DNA from: Asaia bogorensis | GTDB taxonomy: Bacteria > Pseudomonadota > Alphaproteobacteria > Acetobacterales > Acetobacteraceae | Direction: 5' to 3' | Length of the DNA stretch: 8,190 nucleotides | Assembly (NCBI GenBank): GCA_945871455.1 | Contig: CAMBXJ010000179.1 | Span: 1 to 8,190 of the forward strand | Shown here: one piece after another, positions 1-6,354 of the stretch | How positions within the stretch are numbered: position 1 is the first letter of the stretch | How the letters are laid out: every line of letters begins with the position of its first letter | The notes under the pieces: generated by a model | What the model saw: only the letters and a program-made list of their open reading frames with translations | The model's database searches: none | What the model was told of the DNA's origin: nothing | Translations under genes and position numbers: made by a program

Positions 1-285
1 CGGCGGCATCCGTCGACGGGGCGCAAGTCGCTCTATCTTGCGTCGCATGCTGGAACGATTGTCGGATGGCCGGTCCCGGAGGCCCGCGCCTTCCTGCGCG
101 ATCTGATCGAACACGCGACGCAGCGGACATTCGTCTATTCCCATCAATGGAAGGTGTTCGACCTGGTGGTTTGGGACAACCAGGCGACCATGCACCGATC
201 CCGCCCGTTCAACGCGAGCGAGCCGCGGGACATGCACCGGACCACGGTCGCGGGCCTGCGGTCGACCATGGCGGAGGCGGCGTAG
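1..285 (+). CDS. TauD/TfdA-family Fe(II)/2-oxoglutarate dioxygenase, C-terminal part (5' end outside window)
   Basis: The reading frame is open from the first base and ends at a TAG at 283-285, giving the last 94 residues of the protein. These carry the C-terminal half of the TauD/TfdA jelly-roll fold. HPSTGRKSLYL is at residues 3-13. The VVWDN strand (56-60) leads to the third iron ligand, His65 (TMHR). Arg76 follows 11 residues later, where TauD has the arginine that binds the 2-oxoglutarate carboxylate, and Arg80 four residues further on. The HxD half of the iron triad lies outside the window. The wording (SHAG.I.GW, WDN.ATMHR, RDMHRTTVAG) is closer to the TfdA branch (2,4-D dioxygenase type) than to taurine dioxygenase, but the substrate cannot be read from this fragment. 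The gene converges on the SDR gene that ends at 546. Family assignment is firm; function is open. Confidence 0.9.
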   Translation, partial: RRHPSTGRKSLYLASHAGTIVGWPVPEARAFLRDLIEHATQRTFVYSHQWKVFDLVVWDNQATMHRSRPFNASEPRDMHRTTVAGLRSTMAEAA

Positions 286-299
286 GGTAGAAAGCGTTG

Positions 300-535
300 A
301 GGCTCTGCCCCAAACCCCGCGAGGGCTTTGCCCTTCGAACCCACCAGGGGCGCGGCCCCTGGACCGCGATCCATGGGGTCAGGGGGGAAGGGGGGTCGAC
401 ACGGACGTTGATACGACACGGTTTGCACCCTTTTCCCCCCTGAGCCAATAAACGGCATCCAAGGCCCAGCCTTGGTGGGGGTCCCAAGGGTCCATTGGGG
501 GGCAAAGCCCCTCGCGGGGTCCGGGGCGGAGCCCC
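300..535. repeat. Nested inverted-repeat module in convergent intergenic region
   Basis: This 260-base gap has no credible gene. It holds a symmetric set of palindromes. Outer arms at 301-333 and 500-533 are imperfect inverted copies (both contain ACCCCGCGAGGG and CTTTGCCC), with three mismatches and one single-base gap. Inside are CCAGGGGC-gcg-GCCCCTGG at 344-362 (perfect), TCAGGGGGGAA at 379-389 against TTCCCCCCTGA at 433-443 (perfect over 11 bp, extendable with G-T pairs), and CCAAGGC-cca-GCCTTGG at 459-475 (perfect). A GGGGC-gga-GCCCC hairpin at 523-535 overlaps the right outer arm. The wording resembles dispersed repeats I associate with Acetobacteraceae genomes; that link is from memory. 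The hairpins could end transcription from both sides, but no T-tract typical of an intrinsic terminator follows them. Confidence 0.75.
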
Positions 536-545
536 GAGGCTTGCC

Positions 546-1472
546 TTACCCCTCGTCTGGCGGGGCCACGTTGGGAATACCGGCCATCAGCGACGCCGGC
601 ACCGTCTCGATCAGTTCGTTGACCGAGAACATGCCGCCGTCGGTGTATTTGTAGATGGCCTTCGCTTCTTCCCCATATTGATAGGTATGGATCATCGACC
701 GTTCCGCGTGGAACAACTGGCCGTTCACATCGCGGGATTCCTCGGTGCAGAGATAGGCGACCATCGGTGCGACGAATTCCGGCCCGGGCATCGCCATGCG
801 CGATTCATACTGCGCCTGGGTCAGCAGGCCACGCTCCACCCGGCGCTTCCAGCCGGCGATCACGCCGTCGTTCACGGTCATACGGGTCGCCGCCATCGGG
901 CACATTGCATTGGCGGTGATGCCGTAACGGCCGGCTTCCCGCGCAATCGAGCGGGTCAGGCCGATGATGCCCGCCTTCGCCGCGGCATAGTTGCACTGAC
1001 CAACCGATCCCTTGAACGCATCGGACGAGAAATTCACGATCCGGCCATAGCGCGCGCCACGCATCACCTTGATGGCATGGTGGCACATGTTCCAATGCCC
1101 CTTCAGATGGACGGACACCACCTGGTCGAAATCGTCCTCGGTCATGTTCCAGATCATGCGCTCCCGCAGCATGCCCGCGACATTGACCACGAAATCGATC
1201 TTCCCATAGGTGTCGACGCACTGCGCGACCATCCGCCCCGCGTCCGCATAATCCGACACCGAGGAATAATTCGCGCTTGCTCGGCCTTGCAATCCTTCGA
1301 TTTCGGCGACCACCGCGTCCGCGGGCTTCTCTTCAGTTTCCTCGCCACCACGCCCGAAACCCGGATCGTTGACGATAACGCTGGCGCCCTCTTTCGCCAG
1401 CAACATCGCGACCGCGCGACCGATCCCGCGGCCGGCACCTGTCACGATTCCGGCCTTTCCGCTCATGTTCAT
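546..1472 (-). CDS. SDR-family NAD(P)-dependent dehydrogenase, MFE-2/3-hydroxyacyl-CoA dehydrogenase-like
   Basis: A 308-residue classical short-chain dehydrogenase, probably oxidising a hydroxyl on a CoA-type substrate in the cytoplasm. Visible are the cofactor loop TGAGRGIG (11-18), an acidic residue Asp36 at the end of beta-2 (suggesting NAD), NVAG (97-100), Ser149/Ser150, and the catalytic YAAAK (Tyr162, Lys166). The insertion after VNDPG and the run around GQCNYAAAKAGIIGL resemble the dehydrogenase domain of peroxisomal multifunctional enzyme type 2. A C-terminal extension of about 60 residues after GQLF goes beyond the usual ~250-residue SDR. The Asn of the usual N-S-Y-K tetrad is His122 (VHLKG), as I recall in MFE-2 proteins. 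The ATG at 1472 is chosen because AAGGAAA sits 4 bases upstream; an in-frame TTG at 1487 and an ATG at 1466 are less likely. The gene lies downstream of the dioxygenase gene on the same strand, 197 bases away, so co-transcription is uncertain. Confidence 0.92.
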   Translation of the reverse strand: MNMSGKAGIVTGAGRGIGRAVAMLLAKEGASVIVNDPGFGRGGEETEEKPADAVVAEIEGLQGRASANYSSVSDYADAGRMVAQCVDTYGKIDFVVNVAGMLRERMIWNMTEDDFDQVVSVHLKGHWNMCHHAIKVMRGARYGRIVNFSSDAFKGSVGQCNYAAAKAGIIGLTRSIAREAGRYGITANAMCPMAATRMTVNDGVIAGWKRRVERGLLTQAQYESRMAMPGPEFVAPMVAYLCTEESRDVNGQLFHAERSMIHTYQYGEEAKAIYKYTDGGMFSVNELIETVPASLMAGIPNVAPPDEG

Positions 1473-1476
1473 GGCG

Positions 1477-1483
1477 TTTCCTT
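1477..1483 (-). promoter_or_regulatory. Ribosome binding site fixing the SDR start
   Basis: On the minus strand AAGGAAA is followed by CGCC and then ATG at 1472. It overlaps the codons of the in-frame TTG alternative at 1487, which makes that earlier start unlikely. Confidence 0.6.
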
Positions 1484-1669
1484 TCAATTATGGTCCGTCA
1501 CGTGGGACGACGCGTATTTCAGCATGGGTGCCGGCCTACCGCAAATGCACCGGACGAGACGAACGGATCGGCCGCGGCAAACCGAACATGCGTTGCGTGT
1601 GGGGGATCACGGTCCTGGGGGAACGCGGCATCGGTTGGGGAGCCGGCGCGCCGCCGCGCTGGTCGGACG

Positions 1670-2512
1670 CTAGGCGGGCGGATCCCCGGCCAGTTGCACG
1701 CGTCGCATCACCCGGTGGAACGGGCCCGTGTCGTTCAACGCGGCGTGCTGCGCGCAGCGGTTGTCCCAGAACGCCAGGGACCCGGTTTCCCAACGGAACC
1801 GACAGGTGAATTCCGGCCGGTGACTGTGCTCATACAGGTAATCGGCCAGACCGTCGCTTTCGGCCACGCTCATCCCATCGAAATGCAACATCAGCGGGCG
1901 GACGATATAGAGTGCCTTGCGGCCGGTTTCCGGGTGCGTGCGCACGACCGGGTGCACACCCTCCGAATGGTGGAATCCCGTGTCCTCCCGCGATTTGGTC
2001 GCGCTTTGCGCGTTGCGCCCAACGGCGGAACCGGCGAACCGCGTGTCGCTGTAGACGGCCCGAACCCCTTCCAGCATGTGCTGCATCGCGGGCGACAGCG
2101 TCTCATAGGCCAGATACTGATTGGCAAACAGCGTGTCCCCACCGTAGGGCGGTATCTCCTCTCCGTACAGCAGAGACGCCATGGGCGGCGCGGCAACTGC
2201 CGGCGTGTCGGAATGCCAGCCCTCCCCCACGATCCGCGTGTCGCCCGGCGCGCGGCGGATGACGATCACATCCGGATCGCCTTCCGACAGAAAATAGGGG
2301 TGGCGAAAAAACGTGCCGAACTGGCCGGCGAAGGCTTTCAGCCCGGCCTCATCCAACCGCTGGTCGCGAAAGAAGATCACGCCGTGTTCCAGCAGCAACG
2401 AACGGATCGAGGCAATTGTGGATCCCGCCTGCGGTGCCGCCAGATCGATGCCGTGGATTTCCGCTCCCAGGGCGCCGGCGATGCGGCGGACCTCGAGATT
2501 CAGTTGCGCCAT
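1670..2512 (-). CDS. TauD-family Fe(II)/2-oxoglutarate-dependent dioxygenase
   Basis: A complete 280-residue dioxygenase, close to the ~283 residues of E. coli TauD. Enzymes of this family couple oxidative decarboxylation of 2-oxoglutarate to hydroxylation of a substrate, often an acid. The iron triad is visible as His100 and Asp102 (WHSDTP) and His256 (WDNRCAQH). Thr127 (GGDTLF) and Arg267 fall where TauD binds 2-oxoglutarate. His71 (FRHPYF) and Arg271 match the TauD positions His70 and Arg270 near the taurine sulfonate, so an anionic substrate is plausible. The rest of the substrate pocket (for example LMLHFDG, 207-213) is not recognisably TauD, so taurine is not assumed. The ATG at 2512 is preceded by AAAGGGA seven bases upstream. 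The gene is divergent from the catabolic operon starting at 2748 and precedes the SDR gene on its own strand. An alkylsulfatase-like or acid-specific dioxygenase is an alternative reading. Confidence 0.93.
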   Translation of the reverse strand: MAQLNLEVRRIAGALGAEIHGIDLAAPQAGSTIASIRSLLLEHGVIFFRDQRLDEAGLKAFAGQFGTFFRHPYFLSEGDPDVIVIRRAPGDTRIVGEGWHSDTPAVAAPPMASLLYGEEIPPYGGDTLFANQYLAYETLSPAMQHMLEGVRAVYSDTRFAGSAVGRNAQSATKSREDTGFHHSEGVHPVVRTHPETGRKALYIVRPLMLHFDGMSVAESDGLADYLYEHSHRPEFTCRFRWETGSLAFWDNRCAQHAALNDTGPFHRVMRRVQLAGDPPA

Positions 2513-2559
2513 GGCCGTGTCCCTTTGCCCATTGGATCAATGCTGATGGCGGCCCGAAA

Positions 2560-2586
2560 GGGTGTCAAGCGACACCCATGGGCGTC
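2560..2586. promoter_or_regulatory. Operator-like palindrome over a candidate -35 box
   Basis: The perfect inverted repeat GGGTGTC-aagc-GACACCC (2560-2577) is followed by a third, near-matching half site, GGGCGTC (2580-2586). It lies in the divergent region between the dioxygenase gene and the five-gene operon. On the minus strand 2568-2563 reads TTGACA, a consensus -35 hexamer facing the dioxygenase gene. No good -10 is seen 17 bases on (CAGCAT at 2545-2540). A repressor or activator dimer binding here could control one or both directions. This is inferred from symmetry and position; no regulator gene is in the window. Confidence 0.4.
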
Positions 2587-2733
2587 ACCAGGGAAGCGCG
2601 GCATGCGTCCCCCGAAGCAGCCTACTTCAATGATTGGGTACCGCCGTCGGTCAGATTATCGCCACCGCGACAGCCCCTCGCTTTCCGGCGCCCTTGCCCA
2701 GATCGTCCGCCTCCATCAGGATCACGCCCGACC

Positions 2734-2742
2734 GAGAGAGGA
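2734..2742 (+). promoter_or_regulatory. Ribosome binding site fixing the start of the first operon gene
   Basis: GAGAGAGGA ends five bases before the ATG at 2748. It selects this start over an in-frame ATG at 2634, whose extra 38 residues are not family-like and would run through the intergenic region. Confidence 0.65.
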
Positions 2743-2747
2743 ACAAC

Positions 2748-3353
2748 ATGGCCCTGCATATCGACTACTACGCGTCGCTCAATTCGCCGTGGACGCATCT
2801 GGGCGCGGCCCGGATTGAGGCAATGGCCATGGCCGCTGGCGCCACCATGCGCATCTGGCCGGTCGATTTCGGCACCATTTTCCCGGCCTCCGGTGGTCTG
2901 CCGCTGCCGAAGCGCGCGCCGCAACGCCAAGCCTACCGGTTGCAGGAACTGCGGCGCTGGCGCGACCACTTGGGCATCCCGATCAACATCCAGCCCAAGC
3001 ACTTCCCGTCACCCGAGGGGCCGGCTTCGAGTTGCGTCATCGGACTGCGGGAAACCATGGGGGATCAGCCGGCGATCCGCCTGGCGCATCTGGTGCTGAA
3101 AGCGGTCTGGCAGCAGGAAAAGAACACCGGCGACACGGACACGCTGATCGGCCTGATCCGCGAAGCCGGCCTGGACCCGGACAAGGTGATGCCGTTCGCG
3201 GACGATCCGAAATGGGCCGAAATGCGGGCCACGGATAGCAAGGCCGCGCTCGACCGTGGCGTGTTCGGCGCCCCCAGCTATGTGATCGGTGACGAGATAT
3301 TCTGGGGTCAGGACCGTCTGGAATTCGTCCAGCGCCGGTTGGCGAGGGGCTGA
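2748..3353 (+). CDS. 2-hydroxychromene-2-carboxylate isomerase-like DsbA-family protein
   Basis: A 201-residue protein of the DsbA-like thioredoxin fold, kappa-GST/HCCA isomerase branch (NahD type), the usual length for that family. NahD isomerises 2-hydroxychromene-2-carboxylate with glutathione in naphthalene breakdown. The N-terminal strand DYYASLNSPW places Ser13 before Pro14, where the family has the serine that activates glutathione. GVFGAPSYV (171-179) carries the cis-proline Pro176, and FWGQDRLEFV (185-194) is the typical C-terminal signature. There is no CxxC, so this is not a disulfide oxidoreductase. No signal peptide is present, which fits a cytoplasmic location. It opens a five-gene operon and the stop is six bases before the next ATG. 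No naphthalene or ring-cleavage dioxygenase genes lie nearby, so the natural substrate is probably different; a glutathione-dependent isomerisation or a GST-like role is inferred. Confidence 0.9.
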   Translation: MALHIDYYASLNSPWTHLGAARIEAMAMAAGATMRIWPVDFGTIFPASGGLPLPKRAPQRQAYRLQELRRWRDHLGIPINIQPKHFPSPEGPASSCVIGLRETMGDQPAIRLAHLVLKAVWQQEKNTGDTDTLIGLIREAGLDPDKVMPFADDPKWAEMRATDSKAALDRGVFGAPSYVIGDEIFWGQDRLEFVQRRLARG

Positions 3354-3359
3354 TCGGCC

Positions 3360-4118
3360 ATGCGCGGATTGCCTGATCGACGAATCATCCTGACCGGCGG
3401 CGCCAGCGGAATCGGTCGCGCCGCCACGGTGCGGCTGGCCGAAGAAGGGTGCGTGGTCGGGATTTTCGACCTGAACCTGGACGGTGCACGGGAAACCGTC
3501 GCGCTGTGCCCGGCCGGTCGGGTCAGTGCGTACAAGGTCGATATCGCCGACCGGGATCAGGTGACCCAGGCGATGGAGGAATTCGAACGCGACCGCGGCC
3601 CGACCGAGGGCCTGGCCAATGTCGCTGGCTGGGACGTGCCGATCAACTTCCTCGATACCGATGAACCGTTCTGGGACAAGGTGATCCGGATCAATCTGCG
3701 CGGACCGCTTGTCATGCACCATGTGGTGGCGCGCGGCATGGCGGCACGCGGCTTCGGACGTGTGGTGAACGTATCGTCCGACGCCGGAAGGGTCGGATCG
3801 TCGGGCGAGTCCGTCTATGCGGCCTGCAAGGGCGGCATCATCGCTTTTACCAAGACACTGGCCCGTGAACTGGCCCGCAAGGGCGTGACGCTCAACGTGC
3901 TGTGCCCAGGCCCCACCGACACGCCTCTGTTCGATAATTTCCAGGCATCCTCGCCCGCCGGCAACAAGATCGGAGAGGCGATGGCGCGGGCGATTCCGCT
4001 GAAGCGCATCGGTCAGCCGAACGACTATGCCGGCATGATCGCGTTCCTGCTGTCCGACGACGCCGCCTACATGACCGGCCAGACGATCAGCGTCTCGGGC
4101 GGGCTGACGATGGTATAG
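3360..4118 (+). CDS. SDR-family dehydrogenase resembling 2-hydroxycyclohexanecarboxyl-CoA dehydrogenase (BadH)
   Basis: A 252-residue classical SDR with a complete set of motifs: TGGASGIG (12-19), Asp37 at the end of beta-2 (NAD preference), NVAG (87-90), Asn112 (INLRG), Ser139/140, and Tyr153-Lys157 (YAACK). SDAGRVGSSGESVYAACKGG (140-159), CPGPTDTP (182-189) and the C-terminal SVSGGLTM resemble BadH of Rhodopseudomonas palustris as I recall it. BadH oxidises 2-hydroxycyclohexane-1-carboxyl-CoA to the 2-keto ester before ring opening. The substrate here is therefore likely a cyclic or branched hydroxyacyl-CoA, although a generic FabG-like ketoreductase cannot be ruled out. The ATG follows the previous stop by six bases; GAGGGG ten bases upstream is a modest ribosome site, so translational coupling is likely. 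It shares an operon with two acyl-CoA dehydrogenase genes, which supports a CoA-ester pathway. Confidence 0.92.
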   Translation: MRGLPDRRIILTGGASGIGRAATVRLAEEGCVVGIFDLNLDGARETVALCPAGRVSAYKVDIADRDQVTQAMEEFERDRGPTEGLANVAGWDVPINFLDTDEPFWDKVIRINLRGPLVMHHVVARGMAARGFGRVVNVSSDAGRVGSSGESVYAACKGGIIAFTKTLARELARKGVTLNVLCPGPTDTPLFDNFQASSPAGNKIGEAMARAIPLKRIGQPNDYAGMIAFLLSDDAAYMTGQTISVSGGLTMV

Positions 4119-4135
4119 GCGAAAGGGAATCAGCC

Positions 4136-5182
4136 ATGCGCGTCTTCACCATCCTCCCGCTCCGTCACTGGCGCGATGCCGCCCACGCCGCCCGCTCGGC
4201 CGAGGCCGCCGGGTTCGATGCCGTCATGACGGTCGAGCTTGGCCATGACGTGTTCGCCCCGCTGGCCTTCGCGGCCCTGGCGACCGAGCGGGTGGAACTG
4301 ACGCCGTCCGTCGCGGTGGCCTTCCCACGCAGCCCGACGGTGCTGGCCAGTCAGGCGTGGGACCTGCACGCCAACTCCGGCGGGCGCTTCGTGCTGGGTC
4401 TTGGCAGCCAGGTGAAAGGCCATAACGAGCGTCGCTTCGGCATTCCCTGGACCGCCCCGGCGCCCCGCATGCGCGACTATATCCTGGCCTTGCGGGCAAT
4501 CTGGCGTGCCTGGGAAACCGGTGGAAAGCTCGCGTTCGACAGCCCGCACTACAAGCTGTCCCTGATGACCCCGGATTTCTCGCCGGAGCCGACGGGGCTG
4601 CCGATGATCCCGGTCACGATCGCCGCGGTGGGCGAAGGCATGCTGCGGGTTGCCGGCCAGGTGGCGGACGGGGTTCGGCTGCATCCGATCTGCTCGCGGC
4701 TTTACCTGGAGCAGGTCTGCATGCCGCAAATGCTGGAAGGCATGCGGCGCAGCGGACGCGACCGCGCCAATTTCGACGTGCACGGCGGCGGGTTTGTCTG
4801 CACCGGCCCGGACCAGGCAACGGTGGCGGCCGAGATGGACAAGGCTCGGCGCCGGATTGGCTTTTATGGCTCGACCAGGACCTATCTGCCGATCCTGGAC
4901 CTGCATGGGCTGCGCGATCTGGGTCTGAAACTGCACCGCATGTCGGTCGAGGGGCGGTGGAACGACATGGCCGCGGAAATCCCGGATGACGTGGTACGCA
5001 TCTTCGCGGCCTGCGGCACGTTTTCGGAACTGCCACGCGCCATAGAGGAACGGTTCGGCGGTGTGGCCGACTCGATCGACATCCATTTTCCAGCAGATAC
5101 GCCGGCGGGGCTGGCGAAAGAACTCGTCAGCGACATCCAACGGATCCCGCACGATTTCGCGGGCTTCAATACGAACTGGTAG
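4136..5182 (+). CDS. LLM-class F420/flavin-dependent oxidoreductase (TIGR03617-like)
   Basis: A 348-residue luciferase-like monooxygenase-fold (TIM barrel) protein. ELGHD (34-38), VAFPRSP near 61-67, GRFVLGLGSQV (83-93), RMRDY (111-115), AAVGEGM (163-169) and HP (183-184) match the subgroup annotated as F420-dependent LLM oxidoreductases of the TIGR03617 type. Members transfer hydride between an alcohol, ketone or unsaturated substrate and F420 or FMN; the cofactor cannot be decided from sequence here. It is slightly longer than a minimal LLM protein, with no signal peptide. AAAGGGA lies seven bases before the ATG, and the upstream gap is 17 bases. Its stop TAG runs straight into the next gene's ribosome site (TAGGGGGAAA). 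Its place between a BadH-like SDR and acyl-CoA dehydrogenases suggests a redox step on the same CoA-linked or ring intermediate. Family certain, reaction unknown. Confidence 0.9.
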   Translation: MRVFTILPLRHWRDAAHAARSAEAAGFDAVMTVELGHDVFAPLAFAALATERVELTPSVAVAFPRSPTVLASQAWDLHANSGGRFVLGLGSQVKGHNERRFGIPWTAPAPRMRDYILALRAIWRAWETGGKLAFDSPHYKLSLMTPDFSPEPTGLPMIPVTIAAVGEGMLRVAGQVADGVRLHPICSRLYLEQVCMPQMLEGMRRSGRDRANFDVHGGGFVCTGPDQATVAAEMDKARRRIGFYGSTRTYLPILDLHGLRDLGLKLHRMSVEGRWNDMAAEIPDDVVRIFAACGTFSELPRAIEERFGGVADSIDIHFPADTPAGLAKELVSDIQRIPHDFAGFNTNW

Positions 5183-5194
5183 GGGGAAACGACA

Positions 5195-6343
5195 ATGGCG
5201 ACACCGATGTTCCGGTTCGATCCGGTCGAACTGCCGCCCGAGGCACAAACGCTTCGGATGGAAGTACGGGAATTCATCAAGGAACACGAACACCTGATGG
5301 GATTCTCCAAGGGCGAATTCAACCGCGACTTCAGCCGAGCGATGGGGAAGAAGGGTTGGATCGGGATGACGTGGCCGAAACAGTATGGCGGCCATGAACG
5401 CAGCGCGTTCGAGCGATACGTCATCATCGAGGAAATGCTGGTGGCCGGCGCGCCGTTGTCCGCGCACTACACCGGCGACCGCCAGAGCGGTCCGTCCATC
5501 CTGCGCTATGGCACCGAAGAGCAGAAGCAGACCTTCGTGCCGAAACTCGCCGCCGGCGAACTGACCTTCTGCATCGGCATGAGCGAGCCGAACTCCGGTT
5601 CCGACCTTGCCGGCACCCGCACCCGCGCGGTGAAGGTCGATGGCGGCTATAAGATCAACGGGTCCAAGCTGTGGACCTCAGGCGCGCATCGCGCCGATTA
5701 CGCGATCCTGTTCTGCAAGATGGAGCAGGAAGGCCAGCAGGATGTCGATCGGCACGCGGGTGGAACGCAATTCCTGCTCGACCTGAAAGCGCCCGGAATC
5801 GATATCCGCCCGGTGATCAATCTGCTCGGTGAACACCACTTCAACGAAATTTTTCTCACTGATGTCTTCATCCCGGATAACCGGCTGTTGGGCAAGGAAG
5901 GCAATGGCTGGAACCAGGTGACCGGGGAGCTTGCCTTTGAACGCAGCGCGCCCGATCGGTTCCTGGTGCTGTTCCAGATGCTGCGGGAGATGGTCCGGAT
6001 GGCCGGGCCGTCGCCGGACAAGGCGACCGCGGCGGCTTTGGGAAAGCTGATTTCGCAACTCGGCACCTTGCGCAACATGTCGGTGTCGATCGCCGGGATG
6101 CTGCAGGAAGGCGAAAACCCGAACAACGAAGCCGCCGTCGTGAAGGACCTGGGCACGCGTTACGAGCAGGACATCCCGGTCGTGGCACGCCAGTTGTTCC
6201 AGACGGAACCGGAACTGGAGGCGGCCGATCTCTACGCCTCGATGATCGCGCGCAGCACGATGAACGCGCCGCGGTTTTCCATCCAGGGCGGCACGCGCGA
6301 GATCCTGCGCGGCATCATCGCCCGCGGTCTTGGCCTTCGGTAA
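5195..6343 (+). CDS. Acyl-CoA dehydrogenase, larger subunit with FAD-binding signature
   Basis: A 382-residue acyl-CoA dehydrogenase with the three usual domains. The middle domain signature GMSEPNSGSDLAG (128-140) and KLWTSGAHRADYA (158-170) contact FAD and substrate. The C-terminal helix ends with IQGGTREILRGIIARGLG (363-380). The MCAD-type catalytic Glu of the YEGT motif is Gly365 here, so the base must be elsewhere. Glu249 (LAFERSAPDR), near the site used in isovaleryl-CoA dehydrogenase and in mycobacterial FadE heteromers, is a good candidate by analogy. It would introduce an alpha,beta double bond into an acyl-CoA and pass electrons to ETF. AGGGGGAAA precedes the ATG by five bases. The partner gene starts 11 bases after its stop, so an alpha2beta2 complex of the two products is likely. 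The substrate may be bulky, as in sterol side-chain FadE pairs, but this is inference. Confidence 0.93.
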   Translation: MATPMFRFDPVELPPEAQTLRMEVREFIKEHEHLMGFSKGEFNRDFSRAMGKKGWIGMTWPKQYGGHERSAFERYVIIEEMLVAGAPLSAHYTGDRQSGPSILRYGTEEQKQTFVPKLAAGELTFCIGMSEPNSGSDLAGTRTRAVKVDGGYKINGSKLWTSGAHRADYAILFCKMEQEGQQDVDRHAGGTQFLLDLKAPGIDIRPVINLLGEHHFNEIFLTDVFIPDNRLLGKEGNGWNQVTGELAFERSAPDRFLVLFQMLREMVRMAGPSPDKATAAALGKLISQLGTLRNMSVSIAGMLQEGENPNNEAAVVKDLGTRYEQDIPVVARQLFQTEPELEAADLYASMIARSTMNAPRFSIQGGTREILRGIIARGLGLR

Positions 6344-6354
6344 GGAGACGCATC

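Noticed and set aside
300..535. Mobile element or CRISPR array in the repeat-rich gap
   Set aside because: Repeats are inverted rather than regularly spaced direct copies, there is no transposase, and no target-site duplication could be recognised.
1473..1669. Separate promoter or small gene between the TauD-family gene and the SDR gene
   Set aside because: Only a weak CATAAT close to the SDR start was seen, with no matching -35 and no convincing small open frame.
495..1673. Long open frame (392 codons) on the + strand opposite the MFE-2-like SDR
   Set aside because: Antisense to a gene with clear motifs; its protein is rich in His, Arg and Asp with no family pattern. This is the usual shadow of a GC-rich gene.
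2634..2747. N-terminal extension of the HCCA-isomerase-like protein from an upstream ATG
   Set aside because: The ATG at 2748 has a strong ribosome site and the family begins there; the extra 38 residues are unlike any family N-terminus.
1490..2818. Open frame of 442 codons on the + strand opposite the TauD-family gene and across the divergent region
   Set aside because: Composition is Arg/Gly/Pro-rich without domains, and it runs through the likely promoter region. The opposite strand has conserved iron ligands.
4130..5467. Open frame of 445 codons on the - strand opposite the LLM gene
   Set aside because: It spans two real genes and their junction, has no recognisable domain, and is His/Arg-rich as expected for an antisense frame.
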